Assembly (NCBI RefSeq): GCF_013167895.1 | Contig: NZ_BLWC01000001.1 | Location: 2,666,001-2,730,000, forward strand | DNA: 64,000 bases | Reading direction: 5' to 3' | Origin: Streptomyces fulvorobeus | GTDB lineage: Bacteria > Actinomycetota > Actinomycetes > Streptomycetales > Streptomycetaceae | Shown here: one piece after another, positions 18,306 through 28,591 of the stretch | Position numbering within the stretch: the stretch's first letter is position 1 | How the letters are laid out: each line of letters opens with the position of its first letter | Translations under genes and position numbers: made by a program | The notes under the pieces: generated by a model | The model's database searches: none | Told to the model about the DNA's origin: nothing | Seen by the model: the letters and a program-made list of their open reading frames with translations, nothing else

Positions 18306-19369
18306 GCGGCACGGCCGTACGCGACCGGAAGCGCCCGGCGGTATCCCGGCCGGGCGGGGCACAGGCCCGGCAGCGGCGCAGGGTCCTGCTGATCGGGGGG
18401 TGCTCCCTCGTCCTCCTGTGCGTGCTGGTCACCCTCGCCGTGACCACCGGGCAGCTGCGGCTGCCCGCGTCCGTCGCCCTCCGCGCCCTGATCGGTCTCG
18501 GTGACCCGGCCGACGTGCTCGTGGTGCAGGACTTCCGCGCGCCCCGGATGGTCGCGGCCCTGTTCGCCGGGGTCGGGCTCGGGGTGGCGGGCTCCATGCT
18601 CCAGCGGCTGTTCCGCAACCCGCTCGCCTCCCCCGATGTGATGGGGGTGACGGGAGGCGCCTCCTTCGGCGCGGTCGTGCTGCTCGCCACGGGCACCTCG
18701 CAGACCCTGATCCCGGTCGCGGCCCTCGGCGGCGGGCTGCTCGCCGCGCTCCTGCTCGGGGTGTTCGGCTGGCGGTCGGGGGTCTCCGTCGCCCGCCTGG
18801 TCCTGGTCGGCCTCGCCGTGCAGGCCGGTCTCGCGGCGGCCGTCAACCTCATGGTCGTACGCTTCCCCGCCGAGCTCGCCAACTCGGCGCTCCAGTGGAC
18901 CACCGGCTCGCTGTACGGCCGGACGTGGACGGAGGTGTGGGCGGCCGGGGGCGCGATCGCCGTGGCGCTCGGCGCCGCCTTCGTCCTGCACCGGAAGCTG
19001 GCCGTCCTGGACCTGGGCGACGACTCGGCGGGCGGGCTCGGTCTCAACACCGACGCCGCACGGCTCCAGCTCCTCGTCACCGCCGTCACCCTGGCCTCAC
19101 TGGCCGCCGCGCTCACCGGTCCTGTCGCCTTCGTCGCGCTGGCCGTGCCCCACCTGGTGCGGTTCGCCGCCGGGCCGCCGACCGCGGGGACGCTGGTCCT
19201 CAGCGGGCTGGGCGGCGCCGTACTGCTGCTCGCCGCCGACCTCGTGGTGCAGCACCTGCTGCCCGTGAAGGGGCTGCCGGTCGGGGTGGTCACCGCCACG
19301 CTCGGCGCCCCCTGGCTCCTCGTCCTGATGATCCGCCAGAGCAGGCCCGTCAACCGGAGTGCCGCATGA
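18302..19369 (+). CDS. FecCD-family siderophore ABC permease 2
   Basis: This 355-residue protein is the second permease subunit. It has a longer basic N-terminus (about 30 residues) and the same family landmarks, including FRAPRMVAALFAGVGLG, LFRNPLASPDVMGV, LDLGDDSAGGLGL and GPVAFVALAVPHLVRF. It overlaps the first permease and the ATPase by four bases each (ATGA), so the three are tightly coupled. Confidence 0.9.
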   Translation: MSGTAVRDRKRPAVSRPGGAQARQRRRVLLIGGCSLVLLCVLVTLAVTTGQLRLPASVALRALIGLGDPADVLVVQDFRAPRMVAALFAGVGLGVAGSMLQRLFRNPLASPDVMGVTGGASFGAVVLLATGTSQTLIPVAALGGGLLAALLLGVFGWRSGVSVARLVLVGLAVQAGLAAAVNLMVVRFPAELANSALQWTTGSLYGRTWTEVWAAGGAIAVALGAAFVLHRKLAVLDLGDDSAGGLGLNTDAARLQLLVTAVTLASLAAALTGPVAFVALAVPHLVRFAAGPPTAGTLVLSGLGGAVLLLAADLVVQHLLPVKGLPVGVVTATLGAPWLLVLMIRQSRPVNRSAA

Positions 19370-20193
19370 GCCGACCGACCGCCACCAACCAGCTGTCCAC
19401 GCACGGCCTCGACCTGCGGTACGGGGACCGGGTCGTCATCGGTGGCCTCGACCTGGCCCTGCCCGGTGGCGCGATCACCGCGATCGTCGGGCCCAACGCC
19501 TGCGGCAAGTCGACCCTGCTGCGCGGGCTGACCCGGCTGCTGGCCCCCTCCGGCGGCAGCGTCACCCTGGACGGTGCGGACATCCACCGGATGTCCGCCC
19601 GTGCGCTGGCGCGCCGGATGGGCCTGCTGCCGCAGCAGCCCGTCACCCCGGACTCGATCACCGTCGAGACACTGGTACGGCTCGGCCGCTATCCGCACCA
19701 ACGGCTCCTGAGCCCCTGGTCGAAGGCCGACCAGGGGGCCGTGGAGGAGGCGCTGGAGCGTACCGGCACGACGGCCCTGCGCGACCAGCCGGTGGACCAG
19801 CTCTCCGGCGGTCAGCGGCAGCGCGCGTGGATCGCGCTCGCCCTGGCCCAGGACACCGAGCTCCTGCTCCTCGACGAGCCGACCACGTTCCTGGACCTGC
19901 GCCACCAGCTCGACGTGCTCGACCTGGTGGCCGAACTGCACGCCGAGGCGGGCCGCACCGTCGTCATGGTGCTGCACGACCTCGGGCAGGCCGCCCGTTA
20001 CGCCGATCACCTCGTGGTCCTCAAGGACGGCGCGCTCGCCGCGGCGGGAGCGCCGGCCGACGTACTCGACGCGGAACTCGTCAGGTCCGTGTTCGAGGTG
20101 GACTGCCGGGTGATCCCCGACCCCGAGACCGGCACCCCGCTGGTCATCCCGAAGGACAGGGCGGCGCGGCACGCCGCCGCCGTCCTCGCCTAG
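19366..20193 (+). CDS. siderophore ABC transporter ATPase
   Basis: The 275-residue FepC-like ATPase shows Walker A (GPNACGKST), the Q loop (LLPQQPVTPDSITV), the signature LSGGQRQRAW, Walker B (LLLLDEPTTFLD) and the switch His (VLHDLGQAARYADH). It powers the FecCD permease pair. The start overlaps the permease stop. Confidence 0.93.
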   Translation: MSRPTATNQLSTHGLDLRYGDRVVIGGLDLALPGGAITAIVGPNACGKSTLLRGLTRLLAPSGGSVTLDGADIHRMSARALARRMGLLPQQPVTPDSITVETLVRLGRYPHQRLLSPWSKADQGAVEEALERTGTTALRDQPVDQLSGGQRQRAWIALALAQDTELLLLDEPTTFLDLRHQLDVLDLVAELHAEAGRTVVMVLHDLGQAARYADHLVVLKDGALAAAGAPADVLDAELVRSVFEVDCRVIPDPETGTPLVIPKDRAARHAAAVLA

Positions 20194-20255
20194 ACCGTGT
20201 CACCCATGCCGGCGCCCCACCCGACCTCCGCTCACAGCAAGGACACCGAACCCTC

Positions 20256-21269
20256 ATGACCACACGAGCTCCCCTGCACCGCGTCCGCCGGCTGAGCGCC
20301 GTCCTGCTCACCGTCGCCCTGGGCTCCGGCACCCTCGCCGCCTGCGGCGACGACCCGGCCGACGGTCCCGAGGCGGCCGGGAACGCGGCCGACGCCGGTT
20401 TCCCGCGCACCGTCGAGCACGCGATGGGAGAGACGAAGATTCCCGCGAAGCCGGCGAAGGTCGTCGTGCTCGACACCGGTGAACTCGACGACGTCACGCT
20501 GCTCGGCATCGAGCCGGTGGGCGCGGTCTCCCCGCACATGAAGACCGAGGGCGGCTTCCCGGACTACCTCAAGGACAAGATCGGTGACGTCAAGGACGTC
20601 GGCCCCATGGAGGAGCCGAACCTCGAACTGATCGCCTCGCTCAAGCCCGATCTGATCCTCTCCTCCAAGGTCCGCCACGAGAAGGTCTACGACAAGCTCA
20701 ACGGCATCGCCCCGACCGTCTTCACGGAGACCACCGGCTCCCCGTGGAAGGAGAACCTGAAGGTCCACGCCGAGGCCCTGGGCCTGGAGAAGCAGGCGGA
20801 GACGGCGCTCAGGGAGTACGAGGCCCGGGCGAAGGCCCTCGGTGAGGCCGTGAAGGCGAAGTACGGCGGTGCCATGCCGTCCGTCTCGGTCGTCCGCTTC
20901 GTCGCCGGACCGACGCGCCTCTACCAGAAGTCCGCGTACAGCGGCATCGTCCTCGACGACATCGGTCTGACGCGTCCCGCCTCGCAGAACTCCGGCGACC
21001 CGGAGATGACGATGCTGGACGTCAGCCCCGAGCAGATCGACAAGGCCGAGGCGGACCTGATCTTCGTCACGGTCGCCGACGAGCCCGACAAGACCCAGCA
21101 GAAGGACGTCACGTCCAACCCGGTCTGGAAGGACCTGAAGGCTGTCAAGGACGACAAGGTCTTCACCGTCCCGGACGAGACCTGGATGTCCGGCATCGGC
21201 GTGCAGGCCGCGGGCAACATGCTCGCCGACGTGGCCGATGCGGTCGGCGTCGAGCTGCCGAAGCCGTAG
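20256..21269 (+). CDS. siderophore-binding lipoprotein
   Basis: This 337-residue FepB/FatB-like solute-binding protein begins with a basic region, a hydrophobic segment and the lipobox LAAC (Cys about residue 29). It is therefore anchored to the outer face of the membrane. It has the class III fold markers KVVVLDTGELDDVTLLGI near the N-terminus and PDLILSSKVRHEKVYDKL, which frame the binding cleft. It lies 62 bases after the ATPase, with GCAAGGA upstream and no separate iron box, so it is likely part of the same transcript. Confidence 0.92.
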   Translation: MTTRAPLHRVRRLSAVLLTVALGSGTLAACGDDPADGPEAAGNAADAGFPRTVEHAMGETKIPAKPAKVVVLDTGELDDVTLLGIEPVGAVSPHMKTEGGFPDYLKDKIGDVKDVGPMEEPNLELIASLKPDLILSSKVRHEKVYDKLNGIAPTVFTETTGSPWKENLKVHAEALGLEKQAETALREYEARAKALGEAVKAKYGGAMPSVSVVRFVAGPTRLYQKSAYSGIVLDDIGLTRPASQNSGDPEMTMLDVSPEQIDKAEADLIFVTVADEPDKTQQKDVTSNPVWKDLKAVKDDKVFTVPDETWMSGIGVQAAGNMLADVADAVGVELPKP

Positions 21270-21385
21270 CGGCGAAGCAGCAGCGGCCGAGCAGCAGCGA
21301 AGCCGCGCCGGGGCGGGCCGCCGTCGCACCACCGGCCCGCCCCCGTCGACTCCCGCGCCCCGCGCCCTCCCCGAAGGTGGTTCCC

Positions 21386-22573
21386 ATGCGGCTGTACGTT
21401 CTCGCTCTCAACCCCACCGACTCGGTCACCGAGGGCTTCCTCCCCGCGGCCCGCCGGCTCGGCCTCGACGTCACCCTGCTCACCGACCGGCCCGAGCCCC
21501 ATCTGCTCGCCCACCCCGGCATCGAGACCCTCGCCTGCGACGTACGGGACTTCCGCGCCGTCATCACCCGGATCTCGACGCACCACGCGCCCGCCGCCGT
21601 CTTCACCAACAGCGACCACCTCCAGACCCAGGCCGCCCTGGCAGCGGACTACTTCGGGCTGCCGGGCAAGGACTGGCGGGCCACGCTGCGCACCAAGGAC
21701 AAGGCGCAGATGCGCCGCCACCTCGCCGCGGCCGGGGCCGACGCCGTGTGGTCGGCCGAGCTGCCGCCGGGAGTGCCCGCCGACGACCTGGCCGCCCGCG
21801 CCCCGTACCCCTGCGTGGTCAAACCGCGCGAGGGTGTGGCCAGCGAGGACGTGGTACTGGTCACGGGAGCGGAGGAGCTGTCGCTGCGCTGCAAGGAGAT
21901 CCGGGCGCGGCGGCCGGAGGCGGCGCTGGTCGTCGAGGAGTATCTCGCCGGGGAGCTGTACACCCTGGAGACGCTGGGCGACGGGCGGGTACGCCATGTC
22001 CTGGGCGGTTTCCACACCGAGCTGTCCCCTCCCCCGTACTTCATCGAGCGGCGCATGCGGTTCGTGGCCTCGCGTCCGCACGACATCCTGCGCCAGGTGT
22101 CGGACCAGCTGGACGCCCTGGGCGTCGGGTTCGGCGCCTGCCACACCGAGTACGTGGTGCGGGAGGGGCGGGCCAGGATCATCGAGGTCAACTACCGGGC
22201 GATCGGCGACCAGTGCGACCTGCTGCTGGAGCGGCTGCTCGGCGTCCCGCTCTTCGACCACGTCCTGCGTACGCACCTGGGTGAGCCGCTGCCCTCGGTC
22301 CTCGGCGCCCGTACCGACGGCCGCGCCCGGATCGACTACCCGTGTGCCGAGCGGGCGGGCACCCTCACGGCGGCGCCCGACGCGGTGGACCTGCGGTCCG
22401 GTGGTGTCGAGCTGACGTACCGGCCGCTGCGCCGGACCGGGGAGCGGCACGAGCTGTACCGCACCAACCGCGACTACCTCGGGGTCGTCCGCGCCACCGG
22501 CACCGACCAGGAAGCCGTCGACCGGGCCGTGGCGGACTTCGTCGCCGCGCGGCACTGGGAGATAACGCCGTGA
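21386..22573 (+). CDS. ATP-grasp ligase of the siderophore operon
   Basis: This 395-residue carboxylate-amine ligase of the ATP-grasp superfamily shows TKDKAQMRRHL (start of the ATP-binding region), YPCVVKPREGVASEDV with the binding Lys, VVEEYLAGELYTLETL, and the metal-binding end GACHTEYVVREGRARIIEVNYRAIGDQCD. The nearest known architecture is that of amino-acid or dipeptide ligases such as carnosine-synthase-like enzymes. The ATG 21386 follows GAAGGTGG. Its stop overlaps the next start (GTGA), so it belongs to the biosynthetic operon. It probably forms an amide bond in the siderophore that a third NIS synthetase forms elsewhere; that is inference. Confidence 0.85.
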   Translation: MRLYVLALNPTDSVTEGFLPAARRLGLDVTLLTDRPEPHLLAHPGIETLACDVRDFRAVITRISTHHAPAAVFTNSDHLQTQAALAADYFGLPGKDWRATLRTKDKAQMRRHLAAAGADAVWSAELPPGVPADDLAARAPYPCVVKPREGVASEDVVLVTGAEELSLRCKEIRARRPEAALVVEEYLAGELYTLETLGDGRVRHVLGGFHTELSPPPYFIERRMRFVASRPHDILRQVSDQLDALGVGFGACHTEYVVREGRARIIEVNYRAIGDQCDLLLERLLGVPLFDHVLRTHLGEPLPSVLGARTDGRARIDYPCAERAGTLTAAPDAVDLRSGGVELTYRPLRRTGERHELYRTNRDYLGVVRATGTDQEAVDRAVADFVAARHWEITP

Positions 22574-24342
22574 CGGCCACCGCCGCCCCCGGGCGCGACA
22601 CCGCCGAGGACGAGCTCGTCCTGCGCGTACTCAGCGCGCTGCTGCGCGAGGACGTGGTCGGCCTCCGGAGCCGCGGCACCGTCGTGGAGCGGCCGGACGG
22701 CCGCTGGCTGCGGCTGCCGGTAAAGGCCCCGGATGCTCCGGGCGGCCGGGACGCGCTGCTGCTGCCCGTGGCGGACGACGGCTTCCAGTGCGAGCTGGCC
22801 GCCCGGCTTCCGCTGCTGCTGCGGGAGTCCGACGCTCTCGCGTCGCGGACGTCCGACGCGATCCTGGCCGCGCTCGCGCCGCTCGCCGACCCGGCCGACC
22901 GGGCCGGGTTCGACGCCTTCGCGCAGGAGTGCCGCCAGACCCTCGCCACCGTACGGCTGCACGAGGCGACCCGCGAGGAGGTCGGCGCCCGGCTCACCGG
23001 CCGCCACGGCGGCGACCCGGCCGCCTGGACGGGGCCGGCCGGCGGCCTGGCCCATGACACCCTGGCGGCCCGCCTCGACCACCCGGTCTATCCGACGAGC
23101 CGGGGCCGGACCGGCCTCACCGGCGGTCAACTGCGGCGGTACGCACCCGAGTTTCACCCCCGCTTCGCCCTGCGGGCGCTCGCCCTGCCCCGCGAGGCCG
23201 TCACCGTGCAGGGCCCCGACACCTGGCTCTCGCCTTCGGCGGCCGGGCTGCCCGAGCTCCAGGAGAGCCATCTCGCGCTGCCCGTGCACCCGTTGACGCT
23301 CGGCACCCCGCTGCGGGAGGCACTGCGCGCCACCGGGCTCGACCGGCGGGCCGTCCTGGCGGGGCGGTCGCACCCCGAGGTCGTACCGACCCTGTCGATG
23401 CGCACCGTGGCCCTCACGTCCGATCCCGCGCTGCACCTCAAGCTGCCGCTGGCCACCGCGACCCTGGGGCTGCGCAACCGGCGCACCATCAAGCCGGGCA
23501 CGCTCGTCGACGGGGCCGCGGGCCAGCGGCTGATCGAGACGGTGACCGCCCGCGAGCCCCGGTTCCGCGAAACGATCCTGCACGCCGACGAGACGCGTTA
23601 CGCGCACGCCGGACACGAACTGCTCGCCGTCCTCCTGCGCCGCTACCCGGCCGGACTCGACGGAGCCGCCGTCCTGCCCATGGCGGCGCTCCTGAGCAGG
23701 GCGCCCGACGGCCGGCTGCTCTGCGACCACCTCGCCGAGCGCTTCTACGGGGGCCGGCCGACGGCCCTCCTCGATGCCGTCCTCACCCTGCTCTTCGACT
23801 GGCAGACCACCCTCTTCGGGTACGGCATCGCCCTGGAGTCCCACCAGCAGAACGTCTCGCTGGTGCTGGACGAGCACGCGGGCCGCACCCGCCTGCGCCT
23901 GCTGCTCAAGGACAACGACGGCCCCCGCGTCCACACGGCCCGGCTGCGCGCCCGGCTGGGCGGCCTGGCGCCGGGGCCGGACGGGTTCGACGACCCGAGG
24001 ATCTTCTGTGAGGACGACGGCCCCGTCGTCGACCTGTTCACCACCATCACCGTCCACCTCTGCGCGGGCGCGTACGCCTTCGGGCTCGCCCGGCACGGCC
24101 GCGCCCCGCTCGACGTGCTGCTGCGGCTCGTGCGCGACCGGCTGGGCGAGGCCGTGGAGCGGCTGGGGACCGGCCCGGGCGAGCCCGGGAGCGTCCTGCG
24201 CCGGGAGGTGCTGGACGCTCCACGGCTCCCGGTCAAGGCCATGGTCAGCGCCGGAACCCTGCTCACCAAGGAGCGATCGGGCGCGGCCGACATCAACAAG
24301 CACTACACGACGGGACCCAACTACCTGCTTGCCGGGGAGTGA
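22570..24342 (+). CDS. IucA/IucC-family NIS siderophore synthetase 1
   Basis: The 590-residue protein belongs to the NRPS-independent siderophore synthetases, which activate a carboxylate of citrate or a related acid with ATP and couple it to an amine. Landmarks are LPVHPLTLGTPL, VPTLSMRTVALT, HLKLPLATATLGLRNRRTIKPG and, near the C-terminus, ESHQQNVSLVLDEHAGRTRLRLLLKDNDGPR, with FhuF-like iron-transporter residues in the last third. It starts at GTG 22570, overlapping the ligase stop. It differs clearly from the second synthetase, so the two act on different substrates. Confidence 0.9.
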   Translation: MTATAAPGRDTAEDELVLRVLSALLREDVVGLRSRGTVVERPDGRWLRLPVKAPDAPGGRDALLLPVADDGFQCELAARLPLLLRESDALASRTSDAILAALAPLADPADRAGFDAFAQECRQTLATVRLHEATREEVGARLTGRHGGDPAAWTGPAGGLAHDTLAARLDHPVYPTSRGRTGLTGGQLRRYAPEFHPRFALRALALPREAVTVQGPDTWLSPSAAGLPELQESHLALPVHPLTLGTPLREALRATGLDRRAVLAGRSHPEVVPTLSMRTVALTSDPALHLKLPLATATLGLRNRRTIKPGTLVDGAAGQRLIETVTAREPRFRETILHADETRYAHAGHELLAVLLRRYPAGLDGAAVLPMAALLSRAPDGRLLCDHLAERFYGGRPTALLDAVLTLLFDWQTTLFGYGIALESHQQNVSLVLDEHAGRTRLRLLLKDNDGPRVHTARLRARLGGLAPGPDGFDDPRIFCEDDGPVVDLFTTITVHLCAGAYAFGLARHGRAPLDVLLRLVRDRLGEAVERLGTGPGEPGSVLRREVLDAPRLPVKAMVSAGTLLTKERSGAADINKHYTTGPNYLLAGE

Positions 24343-24348
24343 ACCGCC

Positions 24349-25627
24349 ATGACGTCCGGAATCGGCATGACGACAGGGACCGCGGCCGCCAGGCCGGAGT
24401 TCGGCCGCCGCCAGGTGCGCGCCGTGGCCGCCTGCTACTTCGTGGCGTCCTTCGCCGCGCTGGGCCTGCCCCCTACCTCACCCTGATCCTTCCGGAGCTC
24501 GGTGACGCCACCGCCCGCTGGGCCGGGCTGCTCTACGTCGTCCCCACGGTGTTCGGCGCGCTGGGCGCTCCGATGTGGGGGCGCCTCGCAGACCGCTACG
24601 GGCGCAAACGGCTGCTGCTCCGCGCCCAGCTGGGGCTGGCCGTGTCGTTCCTGCTCGCCGGCTGGGCGGACTCCCTGGCCACCTTCACCGCCGCGCTCGT
24701 ACTCCAGGGCGTTCTGGGCGGCACGTTCGCCGCGTCCAACGGCTACCTCGCGGCGGCGCTGGAAGGGCCCGGCCTCTCCAGGGCGCTCACCCTGATGCAG
24801 GGTGCGGCACGCGCGGCGCTCGTCTTCGCGCCGGTCGTCGTCGGCACCCTGTCCCCCTGGGTCTCGCCGCACCGCCAGTACGCGCTGCTGGCGGTGCTGC
24901 CCCTGGCGGCGGCCGTGATGCTCACCGCGCTGCCGGAGCCGGGCAGGGCGCCCGCGGTCCTGGAACCACCGGAGCCGTCCCCGGCACCCGAGCCCGCCCC
25001 CGCACTGGCACCGGCCTGCCCACGGACACGGACCACGGAACCCGTCACCCCGCTCCGGTCGCTCTACACGTACGAGTTCGCGTTCGTCTTCTCCACCGTC
25101 ATCTCCTTCCCCTACCTGATCTCCCTGGTCGGGGAACGCGTGCCCGGCATCTCCCCGTCGTCTCCGGGGTGCTCTTCGCCCTGCCCCACCTCTTCTACCT
25201 CTTGTGCGCGATGCAGGTGCACAAGGCGTTCGAGAGCCGCCCCCGCCTCGGGATCGCCCTCGGCTTCGGCTTCATCGCCTCCGGCCTCGCCGGGCACGGC
25301 GCCGCCGGCACGCTCGCCGCGTTCACCGTCGCCCGGCTGCTCCTGGGCATCGGCCTCACGCTCGGCCTGGTCTGCCTCTCCATGCTGGCCGCCGACTGCG
25401 CCAAGGGACGCCCGCCGGGCGGGATGTTCGGCTCCCTGGAATTCGTCTCGAAGGCGGGGGCGGTCGCCGCCGGTGTCGCCGCCGCGGCCGCCAACAGCGC
25501 GTTCGGACCTGCCGCGCCCCTGCTCGTCGGCACCGCAGTGGCCCTGGGAGCGGTGCTGGCCACCGCGCTCCCCGTCCTGACCCGCCGCGCCCCCCGCATC
25601 CGCACCCACACCCGCTGGAGCCGTTGA
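24349..25627 (+). CDS. MFS siderophore exporter, frameshifted twice
   Basis: A 12-segment major facilitator is recovered when one C is added in the run 24469–24473 and one in 25153–25156, giving about 426 residues. The ATG 24349 follows GGGGAG at nine bases. Membrane segments start at VRAVAACYFVASFAALGL, and the MFS loop GRLADRYGRKRLLL lies between segments 2 and 3. A Pro/Glu-rich cytoplasmic linker (EPSPAPEPAPALAPA) splits the halves. By position it corresponds to SbnD of the staphyloferrin B cluster and should export the finished siderophore. The stop overlaps the next start (TGATG). Confidence 0.85.
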
Positions 25628-27393
25628 TGTCACTGCCCACCGGCACCGCCCGCGCACACCCCTCGACACCCGCGCACCTGCCGTGCGCCGACCGGGTCGT
25701 GGCGCACACGCTGCTGAACTGCCTGCTGCGCGAAGTGTCCGGGCCCGAGCACCAGACGGCCGTCACCGACGGCCACCTGCTGCTGCGGCTGCCCCGGCGC
25801 GGTGTGCTGCTCCGCGTGGCGCTGCGCCGCACCTCGCTGCTGGGCGCCCACCGCTTCCGGGGCCCGGTCACCGAACCGTTTGAGGACGGCTGGAAGGAGG
25901 TGGACTGGTTCCGCCTCGCCGAGTACATCCACGCCGAGCTCTCGCTCCGTACGGGGGTGGCCAACGACGAGTTCCTGGACCAGGTCCGCTCCAGCCACGA
26001 GGGGGTGTCGGCCGCGCTCGCCGCGCCACGGACCCCGCCGGGCCCGGTGAACGGCCCCCTCGCCACCTATCTGGCGTCCGAGCAGTCCCTCCTGTTCGGC
26101 CACCGCTTCCACCCCACCCCCAAGGCGCGCAGCGGCGAGGCGGCCTCCTGGTCCGCCTACGCCCCCGAGGCCGGCGCCTCCTTTCCCCTGCGGATGCTCG
26201 CCGTACGGGAGCACCTCGTCGCCGAGGAGTCCACAGGCGCCGGGGCCACCGCACCCATCGACCGGCTCCACCCGGTCCCCGAGGGCTACCGCCTGCTGCC
26301 CGTGCACCCCTGGCAGTACGAGCTGCTGCACGAACACCCCGCCCTGCGGGCCTGCCTCGACAGGGGCGACATCCTCGACCTCGGTCCGGGCAAGGAGCCG
26401 TTCACGGCGACGGCGTCGGTGCGCACGCTCTACGACGGCGAGGCGTTCCTCAAGTTCAGCCTCAGCATCCGCATCACCAACTGCGTGCGCAAGAACTCCA
26501 GTTACGAGCTGTCGGGCGCCGTGGCCCTGACCCGCGTACTCGCACCGGCCCTCGCCGACCTGGCCGCCCGCTTCCCCGGCAGCGCCGTGCTCCGCGAGCC
26601 CGCGTACCGCAGCCTGGCGGTGCCGGGGCCGGACGGACGGACCGACCTGGGGCTCCTGGAGGGCTTCGGTGTCATCGTCCGCGAGGGGCTGGCGGACCGG
26701 CTGCGGCCCGGTACGACCGCGCTGCTGGCCGGCGCCGTCGCCGACGAGTTCCCCACCGGTCCCGGCCACCTCTCCCGTCTGCTGGCCTCGGGCGGCGGGG
26801 GCCCGCAGGCCGCCCACGACTGGTGGGCCGCCTACCTCAGGCTGCTCGTGCCGCCCGTCCTGGCCGCGTACTTCGACCACGGCCTCGTACTGGAGCCGCA
26901 CCTCCAGAACGTCCTCGTCTGCGTCGACGGCGACGGTCTGCCCGTACAGATGCTCTTCCGCGATCTGGAGGGCACCAAGCTCGTCCCCGAGTTCCACGCG
27001 GCGACGCTCGCCTCGCTCCCGCCGGAGGTCGCGGAGCCGCTCACCTACGACGCGCAGCGCGGCTGGGACAGGGTCGTCTACTGCCTGCTGGTCAACCACG
27101 TGTCCGAGACGCTCGCCGTCCTCGCGGACCTGCACCCGGAGTCCGAGGCCGCGCTCTGGGCCCAGGTGCGCGCCACCCTTCAGGAATACGCCGACGAACA
27201 CGGCTGCCCACCCCGTCTGAGCGCCCTGCTGGCCGGTGTCCCGCTGCCCGCCAAGGCCAACCTGCTCACCCGCTGGGGACGCAAGGCCGACCGCGAGGCC
27301 ACCTATGTCCGCCTGCCCTCTCCCCTGGCGGCGGAACTCCTCTCCGGTGCCTCCCGGCCCGACTGCCCCGCCACCCCCTGGAGTGACCGATGA
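25627..27393 (+). CDS. IucA/IucC-family NIS siderophore synthetase 2
   Basis: The 588-residue second NIS synthetase shows LLPVHPWQYELLHEHP, TASVRTLYDGEAFLKFSLSIRITNCVRKN, VLEPHLQNVLVCVDGDGLPVQM and FRDLEGTKLVPE in the usual order, and it is full length. The residues after HPWQ and the SIRITN segment place it in a different subgroup from the first synthetase. It starts in the stop of the MFS gene and ends overlapping the decarboxylase start (ATGA), so it is cotranslated with both. Confidence 0.9.
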   Translation: MSLPTGTARAHPSTPAHLPCADRVVAHTLLNCLLREVSGPEHQTAVTDGHLLLRLPRRGVLLRVALRRTSLLGAHRFRGPVTEPFEDGWKEVDWFRLAEYIHAELSLRTGVANDEFLDQVRSSHEGVSAALAAPRTPPGPVNGPLATYLASEQSLLFGHRFHPTPKARSGEAASWSAYAPEAGASFPLRMLAVREHLVAEESTGAGATAPIDRLHPVPEGYRLLPVHPWQYELLHEHPALRACLDRGDILDLGPGKEPFTATASVRTLYDGEAFLKFSLSIRITNCVRKNSSYELSGAVALTRVLAPALADLAARFPGSAVLREPAYRSLAVPGPDGRTDLGLLEGFGVIVREGLADRLRPGTTALLAGAVADEFPTGPGHLSRLLASGGGGPQAAHDWWAAYLRLLVPPVLAAYFDHGLVLEPHLQNVLVCVDGDGLPVQMLFRDLEGTKLVPEFHAATLASLPPEVAEPLTYDAQRGWDRVVYCLLVNHVSETLAVLADLHPESEAALWAQVRATLQEYADEHGCPPRLSALLAGVPLPAKANLLTRWGRKADREATYVRLPSPLAAELLSGASRPDCPATPWSDR

Positions 27394-28591
27394 CCACCCC
27401 GACCGCCGCCGTGCGGGCACGCGCCCTGGCCCTCGCGCCGGACGAGCTGCCCGCCTACCTCTACGACCTGCCGGCCCTGCGCGCCCACGCCGCCGCGGTG
27501 CGGGCCGCGCTGCCCGAGCGCGTCGAGCTGTACTACGCGGCGAAGGCCAACCCGGAGCCGGAGATCCTGGTCGCCCTGCGGCCGTACGTGGACGGCTACG
27601 AGGTCTCGTCCGGCGGCGAGCTGGCCCATGTCGGTGAGACCGTGCCCGGCCGCCCGCTCGCCTTCGGAGGCCCCGGCAAGACACCGGCGGAGATCGTCGC
27701 GGCGCTCGACCTCGGCGTGGAGCGCTTCCACGTGGAGAGCGAGCACGAGCTGCACCTGCTGGCGCACCTCGCCGCCCTGCGCGCCCCGGACGCCCGGATC
27801 TCCGTACTCCCGCGCTTCAACCTGCCGTTGTCCGCGGGCACGCTGGAGGGCAGCTCCCTGGCCATGGGCGGGCGCCCGACCCCGTTCGGCTTCGACCCCG
27901 ACCAGGCGGACACAGCCGTCCGCCTCCTCACCGACGGCACCTACCCGAACCTGGAACTGCTCGGCGTACACGCCCATCTGGCCAGCGGACTCGACGCACC
28001 CGAGCAGCTCGCCGTCGCCGATTCCGTCGTCACCTGGGCACTCGCGCTGGCCGGTCGCCACCGCGTCCCCCTGCCCGAGGTGAACATCGGCGGCGGCATG
28101 AACGTCGACTACGCCCGCCCCGGCTCCCGCTACGACTGGGCCGCGTACGGCAAGGGCCTCGGCGTCCTCACCGACGCCCACCCCGGCCTGCGCCTGCGGA
28201 TCGAACCGGGCCGCGCCCTCACCGCGTACTGCGGCTGGTACGCCACCGAGGTGCTGGACGTGAAGCACAGCCGCGGCGAGGAGTTCGCGGTCGTGCGCGG
28301 CGGCACGCACCATCTGCGCACCCCCGCGGCCAAGAGCCACGACCAGCCGTGCGCCGTGCTCCCCGTGGACGCCTGGCCCCACCCCTGGCCGCGCCCCGTG
28401 GCACGCCAGGACACCGTGACGCTGGCCGGCCAGCTCTGCACCCCAAGGACGTGCTGTCCCGGTCCGTTCCCGCACCGGGGCTCCGGGCGGGCGACCGGGT
28501 GGCCTTCGCCCTGGCCGGGGCGTACGCCTGGAACATCTCGCACCACGACTTCCTGATGCACCCGCGGCCCGGTTTCCACTTCCTGGAGTAG
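27390..28591 (+). CDS. SbnH-like PLP-dependent decarboxylase, frameshifted near the end
   Basis: This fold-type III (LysA/ornithine-decarboxylase-like) PLP enzyme has the PLP lysine in YYAAKANPE (about residue 50), FGGPGKT, GRPTPFGFD, the phosphate loop NIGGGMNVDYA and EPGRALTAYCGWY. Adding one C at 28441–28444 restores GQLCTPKDVLSR and the end GAYAWNISHHDFLMHPRPGF for a total of 400 residues. These last motifs agree closely with SbnH, which decarboxylates the citryl-diaminopropionate intermediate in staphyloferrin B synthesis. A matching role is likely. It is the last gene of the 11-kb iron-regulated operon. Confidence 0.88.

Noticed and set aside
20194..21385. Separate iron boxes in front of the binding-protein and ATP-grasp genes
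   Set aside because: No site resembling TTAGGTTAG occurs in these gaps; the genes are better explained as part of one transcript.
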